A stretch of 64,000 nucleotides of DNA, taken from contig NC_063256.1 in NCBI RefSeq assembly GCF_019578655.1, forward strand, positions 21,304,005 to 21,368,004, written 5' to 3'. The notes under the pieces were generated by a model. That model was not told the origin of the DNA. It saw only the letters and a list, made by a program, of their open reading frames with translations, and made no database searches. Positions 10,617 through 22,720 of the stretch are shown piece by piece. Positions within the stretch are counted from its first letter, which is position 1, and every line of letters begins with the position of its first letter. Origin of the DNA: Ricinus communis (lineage: Eukaryota > Streptophyta > Magnoliopsida > Malpighiales > Euphorbiaceae). A program made the position numbers and the translations under genes.

Positions 10617-12863
10617 ATGGCTCGCTCTTCATCTAAATTCACCAGACGTACCCCAGTTACTCCAAATTAGGAGTTTTCACCACCAATTTCCCTCTAGACT
10701 AACCTTAGGCTTCTTAAAGGGGAGGAAATCCCCATTTTGGCAAAACTGAACACTCATCGGGCGTTTTCGGCCTTCGGAGAGGTATTTTTCTTGCATTAAA
10801 TCTTGTATCCTATGATTTACACAATAAATATACACGTTATTTACCAAAATGCATGAAAAGTCGATGAAATTATTAAAAAAATTATGTGCCCTAACCGATA
10901 GAGCCAATTTGACTGTTCGCACAGCCAATCCACTATATGTAGTACCAATTTGAATCGACCGTGCACAAGCCAAAAACTAGTTTTAGAGTATTTTAATGTA
11001 AAATAAGAATAAAAAAATAATATACTTACTTATTTTGAGTCTTTATGCGTCTGCATCATATTTTCGAAGTGATGTTGTATCGATCCGGTTCGCCATTTAC
11101 GACGCTAGTGAGTGCTTTGCTGAGTTACCAAGTTTTGTGCAGGCTAGGATTGGCGACACCTGATTTTTCCAATTCATTACTACATTGCTATCTGTTACTG
11201 GAGGATGGACCATACCTCGGTCTACGCACTACTCTAGAGGTGGATGGACATCACTCACACCTTCCACACCCCAGTTTGTGAGCTGACCCTATCTGCACTT
11301 TCTTTTGTTGCTATCACAAGGTTTGACTTCATAGGTACGCCTTTACCTTTTGATGACACCATCCACGACTAGTGCTCTGAAGTTTGGGAGCGTTATATTA
11401 CTAATTTGCTTGGGTTCTTGCTATCGTGCAAGAATACTCGGTGCTTAGTCTATTAGAGCATTCCCATCCATTATAAGGGCTTCGTACCTCGAAATGCTTG
11501 GTAGGTAGATCAGATGGCTCGGGCCTTTCTTATGTACCTCTTTGGGACTATATTTGTTCAATGACTCAGGGAACTCATTGAACTTCCATTATATGCCCCC
11601 GTTATGGTATTTTGACCAGGTCTTCTCCTTCAAATGGGGATCTGTGGCTCTTGCATACTTGTACCATCAGATGGACATTACTACCGTAAGAGCAATAAGA
11701 TATGCGACTTTTGGCACGCAATTCATGTAAGTTCTATTCACTTTGATTTCTCCATTTTCTACTTTCTGTATTTACATGGCAGTTACTAACTTTTAATTTG
11801 TAGGTTTGGGCCTTAGAGATCAGCCTTTTGTTGGGCTTTCAGCCTATTAGCATTTCCAGAGCCTTCTTGCGCTTGAGCAGGAATGTCTCTCTAGAGTGGG
11901 CGTAGATCTATGTGCATCGCATGTGGATCAAATCGTTCACTTGGGATAAGGTAAAATAAAATTCATTTGTCATAACAATCTACAGATCCATAACGACTAG
12001 CTTGGCGATCATAAAATCCCTACATTGCTCTCTACTGCATATTTCGATCACAAGAGGGTCCTCTTAGCTAGCCTCGCTTGCATGGCCTAGTTTTTAGGCG
12101 AGAGGATCTACGACTAGCTCAAGTTTATTCTTAACTTTATTGAGTTTTCACTTATTCTTTTCTTTTGCTCGATTTGTCATTTAGCTGTTTTGCCATAGTT
12201 CATTTGTCGTGCACCTCCGACTCCTGAGTTGACAAAGGGATGCTTAGCTAGCATTCTAGGCCTTCTCATATCTCAGCCTCCTCTACGGTCTGAGGCACCT
12301 CCTATGGTGACGTTAGACGTGCTGCTTAAGGGTGTCATGTTTCTCCCAAACTTGATGGTATCGTATTAGAGTCCAGCCGGTTCCGTAGAGTATCGGCTTG
12401 CCATAGAGCACTGCCTCCCTTCTGAGTTCACTATGAGTACTTGCATGCATGTAAGTTACATTCCTCTTGATACTTTGCATATTTTCTTTTCCTAAAATTT
12501 TTGTAATGTAATGAATCATATAGGTTCAGATAGATCAGTTTTTGAGCACGTATATCGACTGGTCAGAGCCGTAAGGTGGCAATTCTTCATCCTTGGCGAG
12601 GATTGGCAAGTAAGAAATAAAATAAATTATAAAATGCAAAATGATGCGTGTATGTAATACGACATTGAATCTCCTTTGGGTTTTCTTTGGAGGGACTACA
12701 AGAGCATGTAAAGGCAGGTGGATGATTGGCAACGTCAGATTGAGGCTCAATAGTGCATGATCGATACTCTTACACTCTAGCTATCCACTATGCGGACTCA
12801 AGGGATGGATACTGACTCCGATGAAGGGATGACAGATTCGAGAGAGAGCCCTGACTTTTGATT
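10617..12863 (+). pseudogene. PMD (plant mobile domain) gene of T2, antisense to pol
   Basis: ATG at 10617 opens MARSSSKFTRRTPVTPN, stopped at codon 18. The first exon probably ends near 10780 (GAGAG then GTATTT). The main PMD exon spans about 11040-11726. It encodes RIGDT, then FVAITRFDFIGTPLPFDD (near 11304) and ARAFLMYLFGTIFV (near 11519), then SFKWGSVALAYLYHQMD (near 11625). These are the conserved blocks of PF10536. Introns 11727-11803 (GTAAGT to TTGTAG) and from 11951 are supported by splice signals. The next exon encodes FQPISISRAFLRLSRNVSLE. A coiled tail ends near 12863. At least six stops or frameshifts make it a pseudogene. PMD host proteins silence transposons and repress genes; here the gene is element cargo. 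Confidence 0.75.
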
Positions 12864-13254
12864 TCATTGCCATTTTTTTATTTTTGCCTTTTTTGCTACT
12901 TTTCTATAAAATTTGAACTTTTTGAGATATAAAATTTTGCACTTTGATGTTTAAATCCATGCTTTAACATTAATGTCTTCCCAATATTGGATATTTAGAT
13001 TTACACATGACCGGGGCCTAAGAAAATGCCGAAAAAGAACCTCAAAAAGTTTCAACATCACATGATGACATCATATAGCCGATTCAATTGTGTGCTAAGC
13101 CAATTCGGCTCTACTCATAACTGATCGATTGTATGCTCAGCCGATTCGGCTTTGCAGCTACAGAGTCTAAATTAAACTATGATTTTGGGCTTAAAATATG
13201 CATGCACCCCTCACACTCCCCCATATGCGATTCACACTTCAAAATTGAAGAACC
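12864..13254. other. Intergenic region of the T2 antisense module with AGCCGAT repeats
   Basis: Noncoding, separates PMD and DUF7745-like genes, and matches T1 1260-1615. It holds three near-palindromic motifs in 80 bases (AGCCGATTC at 13078, AGCCAATTCGGCT near 13105, AGCCGATTCGGCT near 13140). The TATA-like box of T1 is TTAAAATA here. Confidence 0.55.
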
Positions 13255-14638
13255 ATGACTCAAAGAAGTGCCAAAGCCCTCCAAACTCTTCTCAAAACCC
13301 CTAACTGGTGATGAATGGATCAAACTTGAGAAATTCCACCTTTCCTCCTTCAAAGTCATACACAACACACCAAGCTTGATTATGGGTTTTTATTTATTTA
13401 TTTTGCCATCAAATTTTAGTGCCCAAAAGACCATGCTCTTTTATTCAATAGGCAAGAGCTCTGTCCTATGACTTAAGAGTTCTCTATCATTCTTGGAAGC
13501 CCCCTAGATTCTACATATCTGGTTGCTTTGCGAAGGCTTGATAATCCTTTTCTTGGCAAATTGGTAGAGCTATTCAATATGCCACTTGCTGAGGTACTTT
13601 CCCATTTTATTGGCGAGTACATTACTCTCACTTTATTAATCTCTTGATATGAGAAGAAGGAAAGGGCTACACTTGCTTGGGTTAAGATGTTGGGCTTTGT
13701 CTTTATGCCCAATTGTTACTGATTTCTTCTTAAGGAGGGGGAGATGTTAGAATTGTTGGCATCATTGATCAGGTAGAGCACATAGCAGATCCAGTTCTAA
13801 TTATCTTGGCTGAAACCATTATTGGATTAGACATGTACCAAACCTATCAACGGTTTGGTGGAAGCCTCATTCTCTTACAAGTAAGCAACCAAATCTCTTT
13901 TCTTTTTATTATTTTTGCCTTAATTTCTGCCTATGCCGCCCTTTCAGATTTTCAACTTAGCAGGCTAATGCCTTAACTTTTTCATAAGCCGCCCTTTTAG
14001 TTTTCAACTTAGCAGACCTTAATTCTTGTCTAAACCGCCCTTCTAGCTTTTTGACTTAGCTTTTCCTTTTCTAAATTTTCTTTTCTTTTCTTCTTTTTTT
14101 CTTTTTGTAGATTTAGTTGCGTGAGAAGCTTCAGATATTGAGCATCCTGCGGAACATCAATAAGAAGCATGTACAAGTTTGATCAATTACTATCCTATGG
14201 GACCACAAGGGCTGAATTTCCTAAATGAAGGGCATTCCGGGCACACTTAATAGATTTGCCCTTGATGGAGAATCAAGCATGTCACACTTATGGTATACGG
14301 CGAATGCGTACCTTTGTCTAGATATACAAGTATCCACTTTCTACACACATGCAAGACTTTACCATCAGTACAAGAAGAAGCAACAAATTTTAGAATTCCT
14401 TCATGAATTTGAAGGCTTCTCACTGAGACAAGACTTCTTGAAAAAGATTAAAAGACTATAGCCTCGTCGAGATATAAAGCACAACCTGGATTCTGAAAGT
14501 AATCTGACCTCAAATGACAACTTTAAAGCTCGGGTCGACCTTTAGATTACCATTTCTTTTAGAATTGCAAGGTTTAAGAGGACTCGAGAGCTAGCTACTA
14601 AATCTAGGAATGCAAATGTAGAAAGAAGGAGAAGGTGA
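13255..14638 (+). pseudogene. DUF7745-like extra gene of T2, antisense to pol
   Basis: The ATG at 13255 opens MTQRSAKALQTLLKT. One extra C near 13310 shifts the frame relative to T1 (AAAACCCCTAACTGG against AAAACCCTAACTGG). The protein continues in another frame as GDEWIKLEKFHLSSFKVI. A conserved block VLIILAETIIGLDMYQTYQR lies near 13785-13845 and is better preserved than in T1. Intron 13881-14110 (GTAAGC to TTTGTAG) agrees in position with the T1 intron. The last exons include FTHARLYHQY-like sequence (near 14345) and end in ELATKSRNANVERRRR with stop at 14636-14638. The gene matches T1 from end to end, which shows that the PMD plus DUF7745 pair is a stable part of this family. Its function is unknown. 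Confidence 0.7.
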
Positions 14639-14762
14639 AAACATGCTTCTTTTTATATCTCATTTTATTTTGCTTAGGACTTTAGCTTAGTTTTCTCTTT
14701 TAGTTATTGCGTAAATTAATAAACAGATATATATGTTTGATAAAAATTCTAAACAATTTATT

Positions 14763-16233
14763 AATAGGCTATTTATATAGCTACAATCTAAGGTAGTGAA
14801 CCTATCGATGCAGACTAGCACTAATGGTGAGTATCAAGGTCGTATTCTCGGGAAAGGATGGTCCTAGAACTACTCCAGCGTCTTATGTTATCTAACCTTA
14901 AATAAGATCGATGAAGTTACTATTCTATGACTAGATGCAAGCTAAGTGATTAGTTAAATGTCAAATAATCTGTAAATGTTTAGTGAAACAATTAAAGGGA
15001 GAAAGCAAACCCAAAGGGACCTAAGCTAGTTGGATTTTAGTGAAGGTAAAGATTAGATTGATTACCAATTGTGATTACCTGTGAGCAAATTCAAAATTGA
15101 ATTTGATTTTCCTCTCGAGAACACCGAATTCCTAAACCTAAGAACCTAAACGACGAAATCTCTTCCTAACAATTGATTTTAGGTTAGCCTTAAGATTAAT
15201 TCACTGCTATTAAGAGTTGTTAATTCTTAATCCGGCTAGTTAATTACCCTTATCTCTAAGTGATCCTTAACTAGTTTTTGCTATTCAAATTTCCAATTAC
15301 TAAATGAATTTCTCAATTACATAAAGCAATATGAACAACATAATTCACAACATCTTATGAATAATGTGATATCTTATTAATATTGAAAGCAAGCATTCAT
15401 AATCAAAATCTTATAAACATTAAGTGCAATCCAATAAACAAAGGAATCCCAATGAGTTCAACAGTTCTAGCTGCTCATGCTAACGAATAACACAAAGTAA
15501 GGAATAAATATAGAAAAGATAATGAAAACATGTACACGCTTCTTCTTCAAGTTAGATGAACAGTCCTAAATCTCCAAATCTGAATAATGAACCTCAATTG
15601 CCTCTTGAATGCCTCCAAATCCACTCTTGATCTTCAATGTGATGCTTGAACCACTGAAATCCATCCTTCAATAAGCGAAATAGTCTCCTAAAGTCGAATA
15701 TCAAAGTCTAAAAAGGGGTGGCCCATGCCCATATATGAGATCTAAAGTCAGAAAATCAAACCCTAGCAAAATAAATCAATTTTGCCTATATAAATGTCCT
15801 AGCACGGCTGTGGTCAAGCCCATGCTAGTCAGCACGTGTAGAGTCCAGGCCGTGCTGGACCTTCGAGTCTCGAAAAGTAGCCTCTTCTCTTTGACCATGC
15901 CTTCGCCGGTGCTGAGCCACCACGGGCCATGATAGAGACTGTGGTGGCCTCGGAAAATGTGCTCAAAGGTCACTTTTGTGTGTCAAATGTCAATGGTTCA
16001 GCACGGGCAGAGTCCAGGCCGTGCTCAACCTTGAAATGCTAGCCTTTGCTCAATTTTGATGGATTCTGGTCCGTATTCACACGTATGTCCCTCAAATACT
16101 AATAATGTCCATCGATGATCACTTGAAACATGAAAAGAACCAAAACATAGGTGATTCTGGCATAAAACAAGGTAACTATGCACAAAAATAAAAGTAATTG
16201 GGCATATAAACATGTGTAATACAATGCATATCA
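14763..16233 (-). mobile_element. Solo LTR of Athila-like family, with TTTATT target duplication
   Basis: It aligns with the LTRs at 48431-49931 and 53173-54657: AGCTACAATCTAAGG at 14780, CCTATCGATGCAG, the CTCTCGAGA block near 15112, and the CACGGC-rich array at 15805-16025. The minus-strand LTR starts TGATATGC at 16233. TTTATT at 14757-14762 and again at 16234-16239 flank it, and the T1 copy has a single such site (near 3052), so it is a true insertion. No internal region is left, as expected after recombination between two LTRs. A TATA box lies at about 15786-15795 on minus. Confidence 0.9.
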
Positions 16234-16412
16234 TTTATTCATTTAGTAAAGGCCTAAATAGGTACATTTTATTTCTCATGATACAACTCTTATCATCAGC
16301 TAGTCTTTTTAGATTTTCTAATTGATTATTTTCTCTCTTATTGCCTAATTTTTGCCTAACAGCCTGTCTCAAGTTTTCTGATCAACAAGCTATTTTCTAT
16401 TCTTATTTATTC

Positions 16413-17195
16413 TTACATATAGTATTTCTTAAGACGATGTAGGTTAATTGGCTCAGAGAACTCGTTCCTTTCTAGGTTTGAGATCTTAGCAGCACCCTTA
16501 GGCAAAAATTTCTTTACCAAGTACGGGCCTTCCCAATTAGGCCTGAACTTTCCTCTTGGGTTAAATGCAATAGGTCTTGTGTGTTTCAACACCAAGTCAC
16601 CAAATCTAATTTTTCTTGGCTTTACCTTCTTATTGAATGCCACAACTATCTGTTCTGATACATTTGCATGTGGTAAAGGGCTTTCGTTCTCTTTTCATCA
16701 ATTAGAACCAACTATCAGTATCTTTTCTTAACCCACTGGTATTTTGGTATTTTAGCCTCCAATGAAACTTTTAAAGATTTTAATTCCAACTCAACTAGCA
16801 AGACTACTTCAGTTCTATAAGCCATAGAGTATGGAGTCTGTCCTATCGATGTCCGCTTAGTTTTCCAATGTCCCCAAAGTGCAAAGAGTAACCAAAATGA
16901 CTAATCCTTGTGATTCCATACCATCTTTGAGAGTATTTTCCTTAAGTTTTTATTGGCTGCTTCTACCACTCCATTCGCATGAAATCTGTATTAGAGAAGA
17001 CCTGTGATGTTCTATCTTGTATTTTGCTAACAAGTTCTTTATTTCACCATGAACTGCACACTGTTATCTATCATAACGTGATGCAGGACCCCACACCTGC
17101 AAATCAGGTTCCTCTCTATAAACCTAGCTATCTGCCTTGCCCCCATAGAAGTGAATGACTCAGCCTTAACCCACTTAGAAAAGTAGTCGATTAAT
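16413..17195 (-). pseudogene. T2 integrase, C-terminal half
   Basis: The open frame 16413-16643 encodes the integrase C-terminal domain of Tat elements: RKIRFGDLVLK, then GKFRPNWEGPYLVKKFLPKG and a final INLHRLKKYYM. Upstream, 16650-17195 is the degenerate core (plus-strand text matches T1 3500-3970). At about 17195 the homology to T1 stops in the middle of the core and gag sequence begins directly. All of RT, RNase H and protease are therefore missing from T2. Confidence 0.75.
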
Positions 17196-18631
17196 TCTAG
17201 AATTTCATGCTCGAGATGGTTACACTTATTTTTTTCATGCCTAAAAACCTGGTGATACTCATAATATTAGTCATTGTGAATTAGGACTAGTTCTTGATGA
17301 TTAGGGCTTGAGTCTTTCACTTCATTTTAGATATTAGAACACCACGAAGAGTGATGCCCCTAATTCAATGAAGGTTCTTTGTGGGCTTTTATCCTTTGGC
17401 TCAAGCTCAAATTGGGACATGTCTTGGAAAGAGTTCATGACCTCCTCTTTGCTGAAGTTAAGGGTGATCATGGACACTTATTTTGGGGTGGTGTATTATT
17501 ATGGTTTGGTAGGGGATTTCTTCTAGTGCTGGGCTACTCTAGGTCGGTTAGTTTTCCAACATCGATAAGATCTTGAATTTTGTGTTTAAGCGTGATGCAG
17601 TTGTCTGTGTGGTGGCTGGGAGCTTGGTGGAATTTGCAATAGATGTTGGGTTTATAGCTAGGTGCATTAAGGTTAGGTGGGTTCTTAAGGGTGGTTAGTT
17701 GGAGCAAGTCATTTTGTACTAACCTCTCAAACATATTCAAGAGAGGTTGCTTGAAATTGGAGAACTTCCTTGGTTACTGAACAATATTTACATTTAGAGT
17801 CCTACTCCTCCAGCCTGGTAATTCGGCCTTCCGCCAATTTGCACAGTCTTTCTTTTGTCATTCTCTATCTCTTTGATTCGAGACTCATCATCATATAGGT
17901 CCATGAAAGTCTTCAAATTCATCATTTGAAGCCTTTTGACCTATCTTGGAAGAACATTTCGGACACCATACAAACTTGGTCCTTTTCAAGGACTTATTCT
18001 TCATCAACCTAGCCTTTTCCGAGGTCTTTGATCGACACTTCCAAATAAGTTTTGTAGTCATATTGCTTGACAAAAGAATTACATAGATCACGCCATTCAG
18101 CTTTAGCAGATTTCTCTAGATCATGATACCAGTTTTGAGCGGGTCCTTCTAGAGACAACACAAACAGCTTGACAATTTGGGTCCTACTTAAATGAGTAGT
18201 TCCCATGATGGTGATTTACTACTTTAGATAAACTTTTAGATCACTAGTCCCATTGAACTTGTTCATCTCATTCCGAAATTCACAGGCAGCTTGTCAAAAC
18301 CAACTCCTCGAAATCATAAGTCAGGTCCAACCCTTTGATTTCCAGCATGCCTTGCATCTTATCAGGCCTAACACACAAGCCACTTACAACTTCATTATTG
18401 GCCAGGGCGGTCTCCCTTTTGGCTTGGTCTAGCACAAACTTGTCAAAGTCCCAAAGATTCTAGGGCACTCTTCTCCTAGTAAGGTCTTCAGCATTAGCAT
18501 TGGCAGCAGCTGTAGTGGTAATAGTAGTTTCAATGACAATTATAGCCAGATCAACAATTACAAGAAGGTTAGTTGCTAAAGTAATTAGAGCAATCGGCGC
18601 GATAGGCAGGGCTTGCTTTGCAGCCATCCAT
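17196..18631 (-). pseudogene. T2 gag, main part (split by Tekay)
   Basis: The minus strand encodes, from high to low coordinates, a Thr/Ala-rich stretch, DLTRRRVP, LWDFDKFVLDQAKRETALAN (near 18450), then THLSRTQIVKLFVLSLEGPA and NWYHDLEKSAKAEW (18070-18190), the capsid part of gag. A zinc-knuckle-like motif CKFHQAPSHHTDNCITLKHK lies at 17575-17635. T3 and T4 carry the same layout. The N-terminal coiled coil is on the far side of the Tekay element (25762-25990). Gag formed the particle that packages element RNA. Several stops are present. Confidence 0.75.
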
Positions 18632-19765
18632 TGTCACACCCCCGTTACATGCTAACAAACAGACATTAGCCAGGTAGCATACAAGCGTCGTAGACTATAT
18701 ACTACATGTAGATAGGTCAATATGCAGATTGTTAAGAATCAAGACACAAGGTTATTAACATATAAACATATGATTATACTTAAACATCATTTAATAAGTA
18801 TTCAAAACATCTTCTTATGCCTTACAAGGCACACTTCCATATACATCACATAACTGCATACAAAATGCATCAGGAGGAGACTCCTAGCGGCCCAACTTGG
18901 GCTAAAAGCTAGACTTCGGATACAACCAACGGATGCACTACTATTTACAAACCCTGAAAAGAAAAATTTTGGAGAGGGGTGAGCCTCCAGCTCAGTAAAT
19001 AAATAATTAACATAATCTATATCATATACATTTAATACAATTTCCACCCAATCACATAACTTACCATGATTCATAATTTAGGCATAATTCGATACTCTAC
19101 TAATTCATGATAATCAGACCTTTAATTAATCAATGAAAGCATCAATTGAAGTTCTCCTAATTTATAATCAATAACCCTAATGACAAATTAATAATACTCA
19201 AGTAACAACTCACCAATTTCAGCTTTTGGGTTGCTAATATGCTCAAATCCTTTAGCTTTAATTTGGCTCCTTCAATAGTTGGTAAAATCCTATCTTAATC
19301 TTAAGTTTTTCTAGGTATTTCACTCCTCTCTCTTGTTCCAAATTTTGAGTTTTTGGCCATGTACGAATTTTAGAGAAATGAAGAGGTAAAATGAGCTTGC
19401 TCATGGTTCTAATTTCCAAGATTCATCTCTCAATGCCACCACCTACTTAAACTAGTTTTATCATCCTAAGTTAATTCTTACTAACCATACATAGGTACTA
19501 ACTTTTAATTGTATCTTTTAAGTCCAATCTATTTACCCAACCTTCAGCTATTGGTTCAATTAAGTCTTAAGGCTTAATACACATAACCTAAGTACTTAAT
19601 CAACTTATCTAAATTAATAATCTAATATTATGCTTCTTATTTTCTACTTATAATTAATATATATCTATTCTCATAAAATAAAAATATTATTAATATACCA
19701 TCATATGCCTAATGATTAAATGTAAATGCACATAACATGTATGATGAGAAAATGCAGGTGTTACA
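18632..19765 (-). repeat. Tekay 3' LTR, complete (1134 bases)
   Basis: Read on minus it starts TGTAACACCTGC (19765) and ends GGGGGTGTGACA (18632). The ends form a short inverted repeat. The part 19089-19765 is shared with the right LTR; the part 18632-19088 is found only here. Typical phrases of Tekay LTRs include the pyrimidine-rich GAGGGGTGAGCCTCCAGCTC near 18973. Confidence 0.9.
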
Positions 19766-19787
19766 ACTCTCCCTTCCTTAAGAAATT

Positions 19788-22720
19788 TCATCCCCGAAAT
19801 TTTAACAACTCACAAACATTACTATAGAATAGATGCGGATACTTCTGTTTCATATGCTCTTCCACTTCCCAAGTTGTTTCTCTTGGAGAATGATGACTCC
19901 ACTTAATTTTGACCATAGGAATGTCTTTATTTCTCAATTGCTTAACCCTTCGATCAAAAATTTCTATCGGTTTTTCCACATATGTCAACTTTTCTGTGAT
20001 TTCTATCTCTGGCTCTAGAATAATATGACTAGGATCTGATCTATATCGCCTCAACATAGAAACGTGAAAAAAATCATGAATAGAAGACAACTCTGTAGGT
20101 AATGCTAACCTATATGCCAATGGTCCAACTCTTCCAATAATTTCATAAGGTCCTATATACCTCGGACTCAATTTCCCTTGTTTACCAAACCATAATATTC
20201 CTTTCCATGGTGATACCCGCAAGAAAACTTTATCACCTATAATATATTCCATTTCCCTTCGATGCAAATCAGCATAACTCTTTTGTCTGTCTTGTGCTAC
20301 TTTCAAATTCTTTTTAACTATCTCTACTTTATCCACTATTTCTTGTACTAATTCTAGACCTTCAAGCTGTCTTAAACCTTCAACATCCCAGCATACTGGA
20401 CTTCTACATTTCCTCCCGTACAAAGCTTCATAAGAAGCCATACCGATACTAGAATGAAAACTGTTGTTATACGTAAATTCCATTTATGGTAAGTAATCAT
20501 CCCAGTTACCCTTGAACTCAAGTGTGCAAGCCCTCATCATATCTTCTAATGTTTGAATAGTTCTTTCTGATTGCCCATCTGTTTGAGGATGAAAAGCTGT
20601 ACTGAAATGAAGCTTAGTACTATATGCTTTCTGCAAACTCTCCCAGAAATGAGAAGTAAATCTAGGATCCCTATATGATACAATAGATATAGGCACACCA
20701 TGCAATCTAACAATCTCAGAAATATACAATTCAACAAGTTTATTAAGTGAATCTGTTTGCTTCACAGGTAAGAAATGAGCACATTTAGTAAGTCGATCAA
20801 CAATTACCCAAATAGCGTCATGCTTGTTAAATGTACGCGGCAATCCCATAATAAAATCCATAGTAATCTTGTCCCACTTCCATACAGGTATAGATAGAGA
20901 ATGAAGTTTACCTGCAGGTGCCTGGTGCTCTATTTTCACTTGCTGACATGTCAAACACTTACTCACAAATTTTGCCACATCCTTCTTCATTGTCGGCCAC
21001 CAATAATAAGGCTTCAAATTTTTGTACATTTTGGTACTTCCAGGATGCATTGCATAAGGTGCATAGTGCGCTTCATGCATGATTTCCTTTCTCAAATCCC
21101 CTACATCAGGTACACATACATGATTTCTATTCAATAATACACCATCATCTTTCAACACAAATTGTGCATTCTTTCCTTCTTGTACTCTACCCTTCATCCT
21201 TTGCAAATAAGAATCTTCACACTGTGCATCTTTAATTTTATCTCCAATCAAAGGCTTTACTTGTAATATGGTTAACAGAACATCGTCATAAGCATAAAAC
21301 TTCACATCCATAGCTCTAAGTGCAACTAAATATTCCACATTGTAACAAATCATACTTGAAAAATTTTCCACTGTCTTCCTACTTAAAGCATCAGCAACAA
21401 CATTTGCTTTTCCAGGATGATAATCAATAGTGCAATCATAATCCTTCAGAAGCTCAATCCATTTTCGTTGTCTCAGATTCAACTCTTTTTGCGTAGGGAT
21501 ATATTTCAAAATCTTATGATCAGTAAATATCTGAAATGTCTCCCTGTATAAATAATGTCGCCATATCTTCAATGCATGTACAATAACTGCTAATTCAAGA
21601 TCATGCGTAGGATAATTCAGCTCATGAGGTCGCAATTGTCTTGAAGCATAAGCTATAACCTTCCCATGTTGCATTAAGACACATCCAAGCCTTGCTTAGA
21701 AGCATAAGTATATACAACATAACCTCCATTTTCATATGGCAATGCAAGTATTGGTGTAGTAGTAAGCCTTTTCTTCAACTCTTAAAAATTTTGATCATAC
21801 AACTTATTCCACTGGAATGGCACATTCTTCTTTAACAAAGCTGTGAGAGGCTTAGCAATAACTGAAAAATCTTTTACAAATCTTTTATAATAGCCAGTTA
21901 ACCCAAGAAAACTTCGAACTTCAGAAACATTTCTAGGCGGTTCCCATTCAATAATTGCTTTAATCTTTAATGAATCTGGTTGCACTCCATGTTTAGAAAT
22001 AATATGCCCTAAGAATGCAATTTCCTCTATCCAAAACTCGCATTTGTTGAATTTTGCATACAACTGTTTTTCCCTCAAAATTTGTAAAACAATTCTCAAG
22101 TGTTGTTCATGCTTATCTAGGCTTCTAGATTAAATCAGAATATCATCAATGAACACAATAACAAAGTGATCTAAATATGGCTGGAAAGTCTTGTTCATCA
22201 GTGACATAAAAGTAGTAGGAGCATTTGTTAACCCAAATGGCATCACAATAATTCATAATGCCCATACCTTGTTATGAATGCTGTATTGACAATAGATTTC
22301 TCTTCAACCCGGAGTTGCCAATAACCTGATCTTAAATCAATTTTAGAGAACACAGTTGCACCTTTTAATTGATCAAGCAAATCATTAATTCTCGGCAATG
22401 GATATTTATTCTTCACTGTAATCCTATTCAATTGCCTATAATCAATACATAATCGCATACTACCATCCTTTTTCTTCACAAACAGAACTGGTGCTCCCCA
22501 AGGTGAAGTACTTGGCCTAATGAAACCTTTATCAAGCAACTCTTCTAATTGCTTCTTCAATTCTTTCAATTCCAATGGAGCCATTCTATATGGTGCAACG
22601 GAAATAGGTGCCGCGCCAGGGATGATGTCAATCTCAAAATCAACCTCTCGATTTGGTGGCAAACCAGGCAAATCATCTAAGAATACATTAAGAAATTCTC
22701 TGACCACTGGAATGTCTAAT
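19788..22720 (-). pseudogene. Tekay pol: RT, RNase H, integrase, chromodomain
   Basis: RT (22243-22707) has [20 protein letters not shown] and [15 protein letters not shown]; the catalytic motif is FIDDIL (near 22150). Then [11 protein letters not shown] and [16 protein letters not shown] (21782-22099), RNase H with [10 protein letters not shown] (near 21510), integrase zinc binding HEAHYAP...CLTCQQ (20930-21075), core [10 protein letters not shown] and [11 protein letters not shown], then SPRYIGPYEIIGRVGP and a chromodomain (19800-19990, YVEKPIEIFD to TTWEVEEHM). Breaks include stops at about 22128, 21781 and 20484 and frameshifts near 22245 and 21685. The core reads VSYRDPRF where the family has VSDRDPRF, so a catalytic Asp is Tyr (about 20673). 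The chromodomain directs insertion to heterochromatin. Confidence 0.92.
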
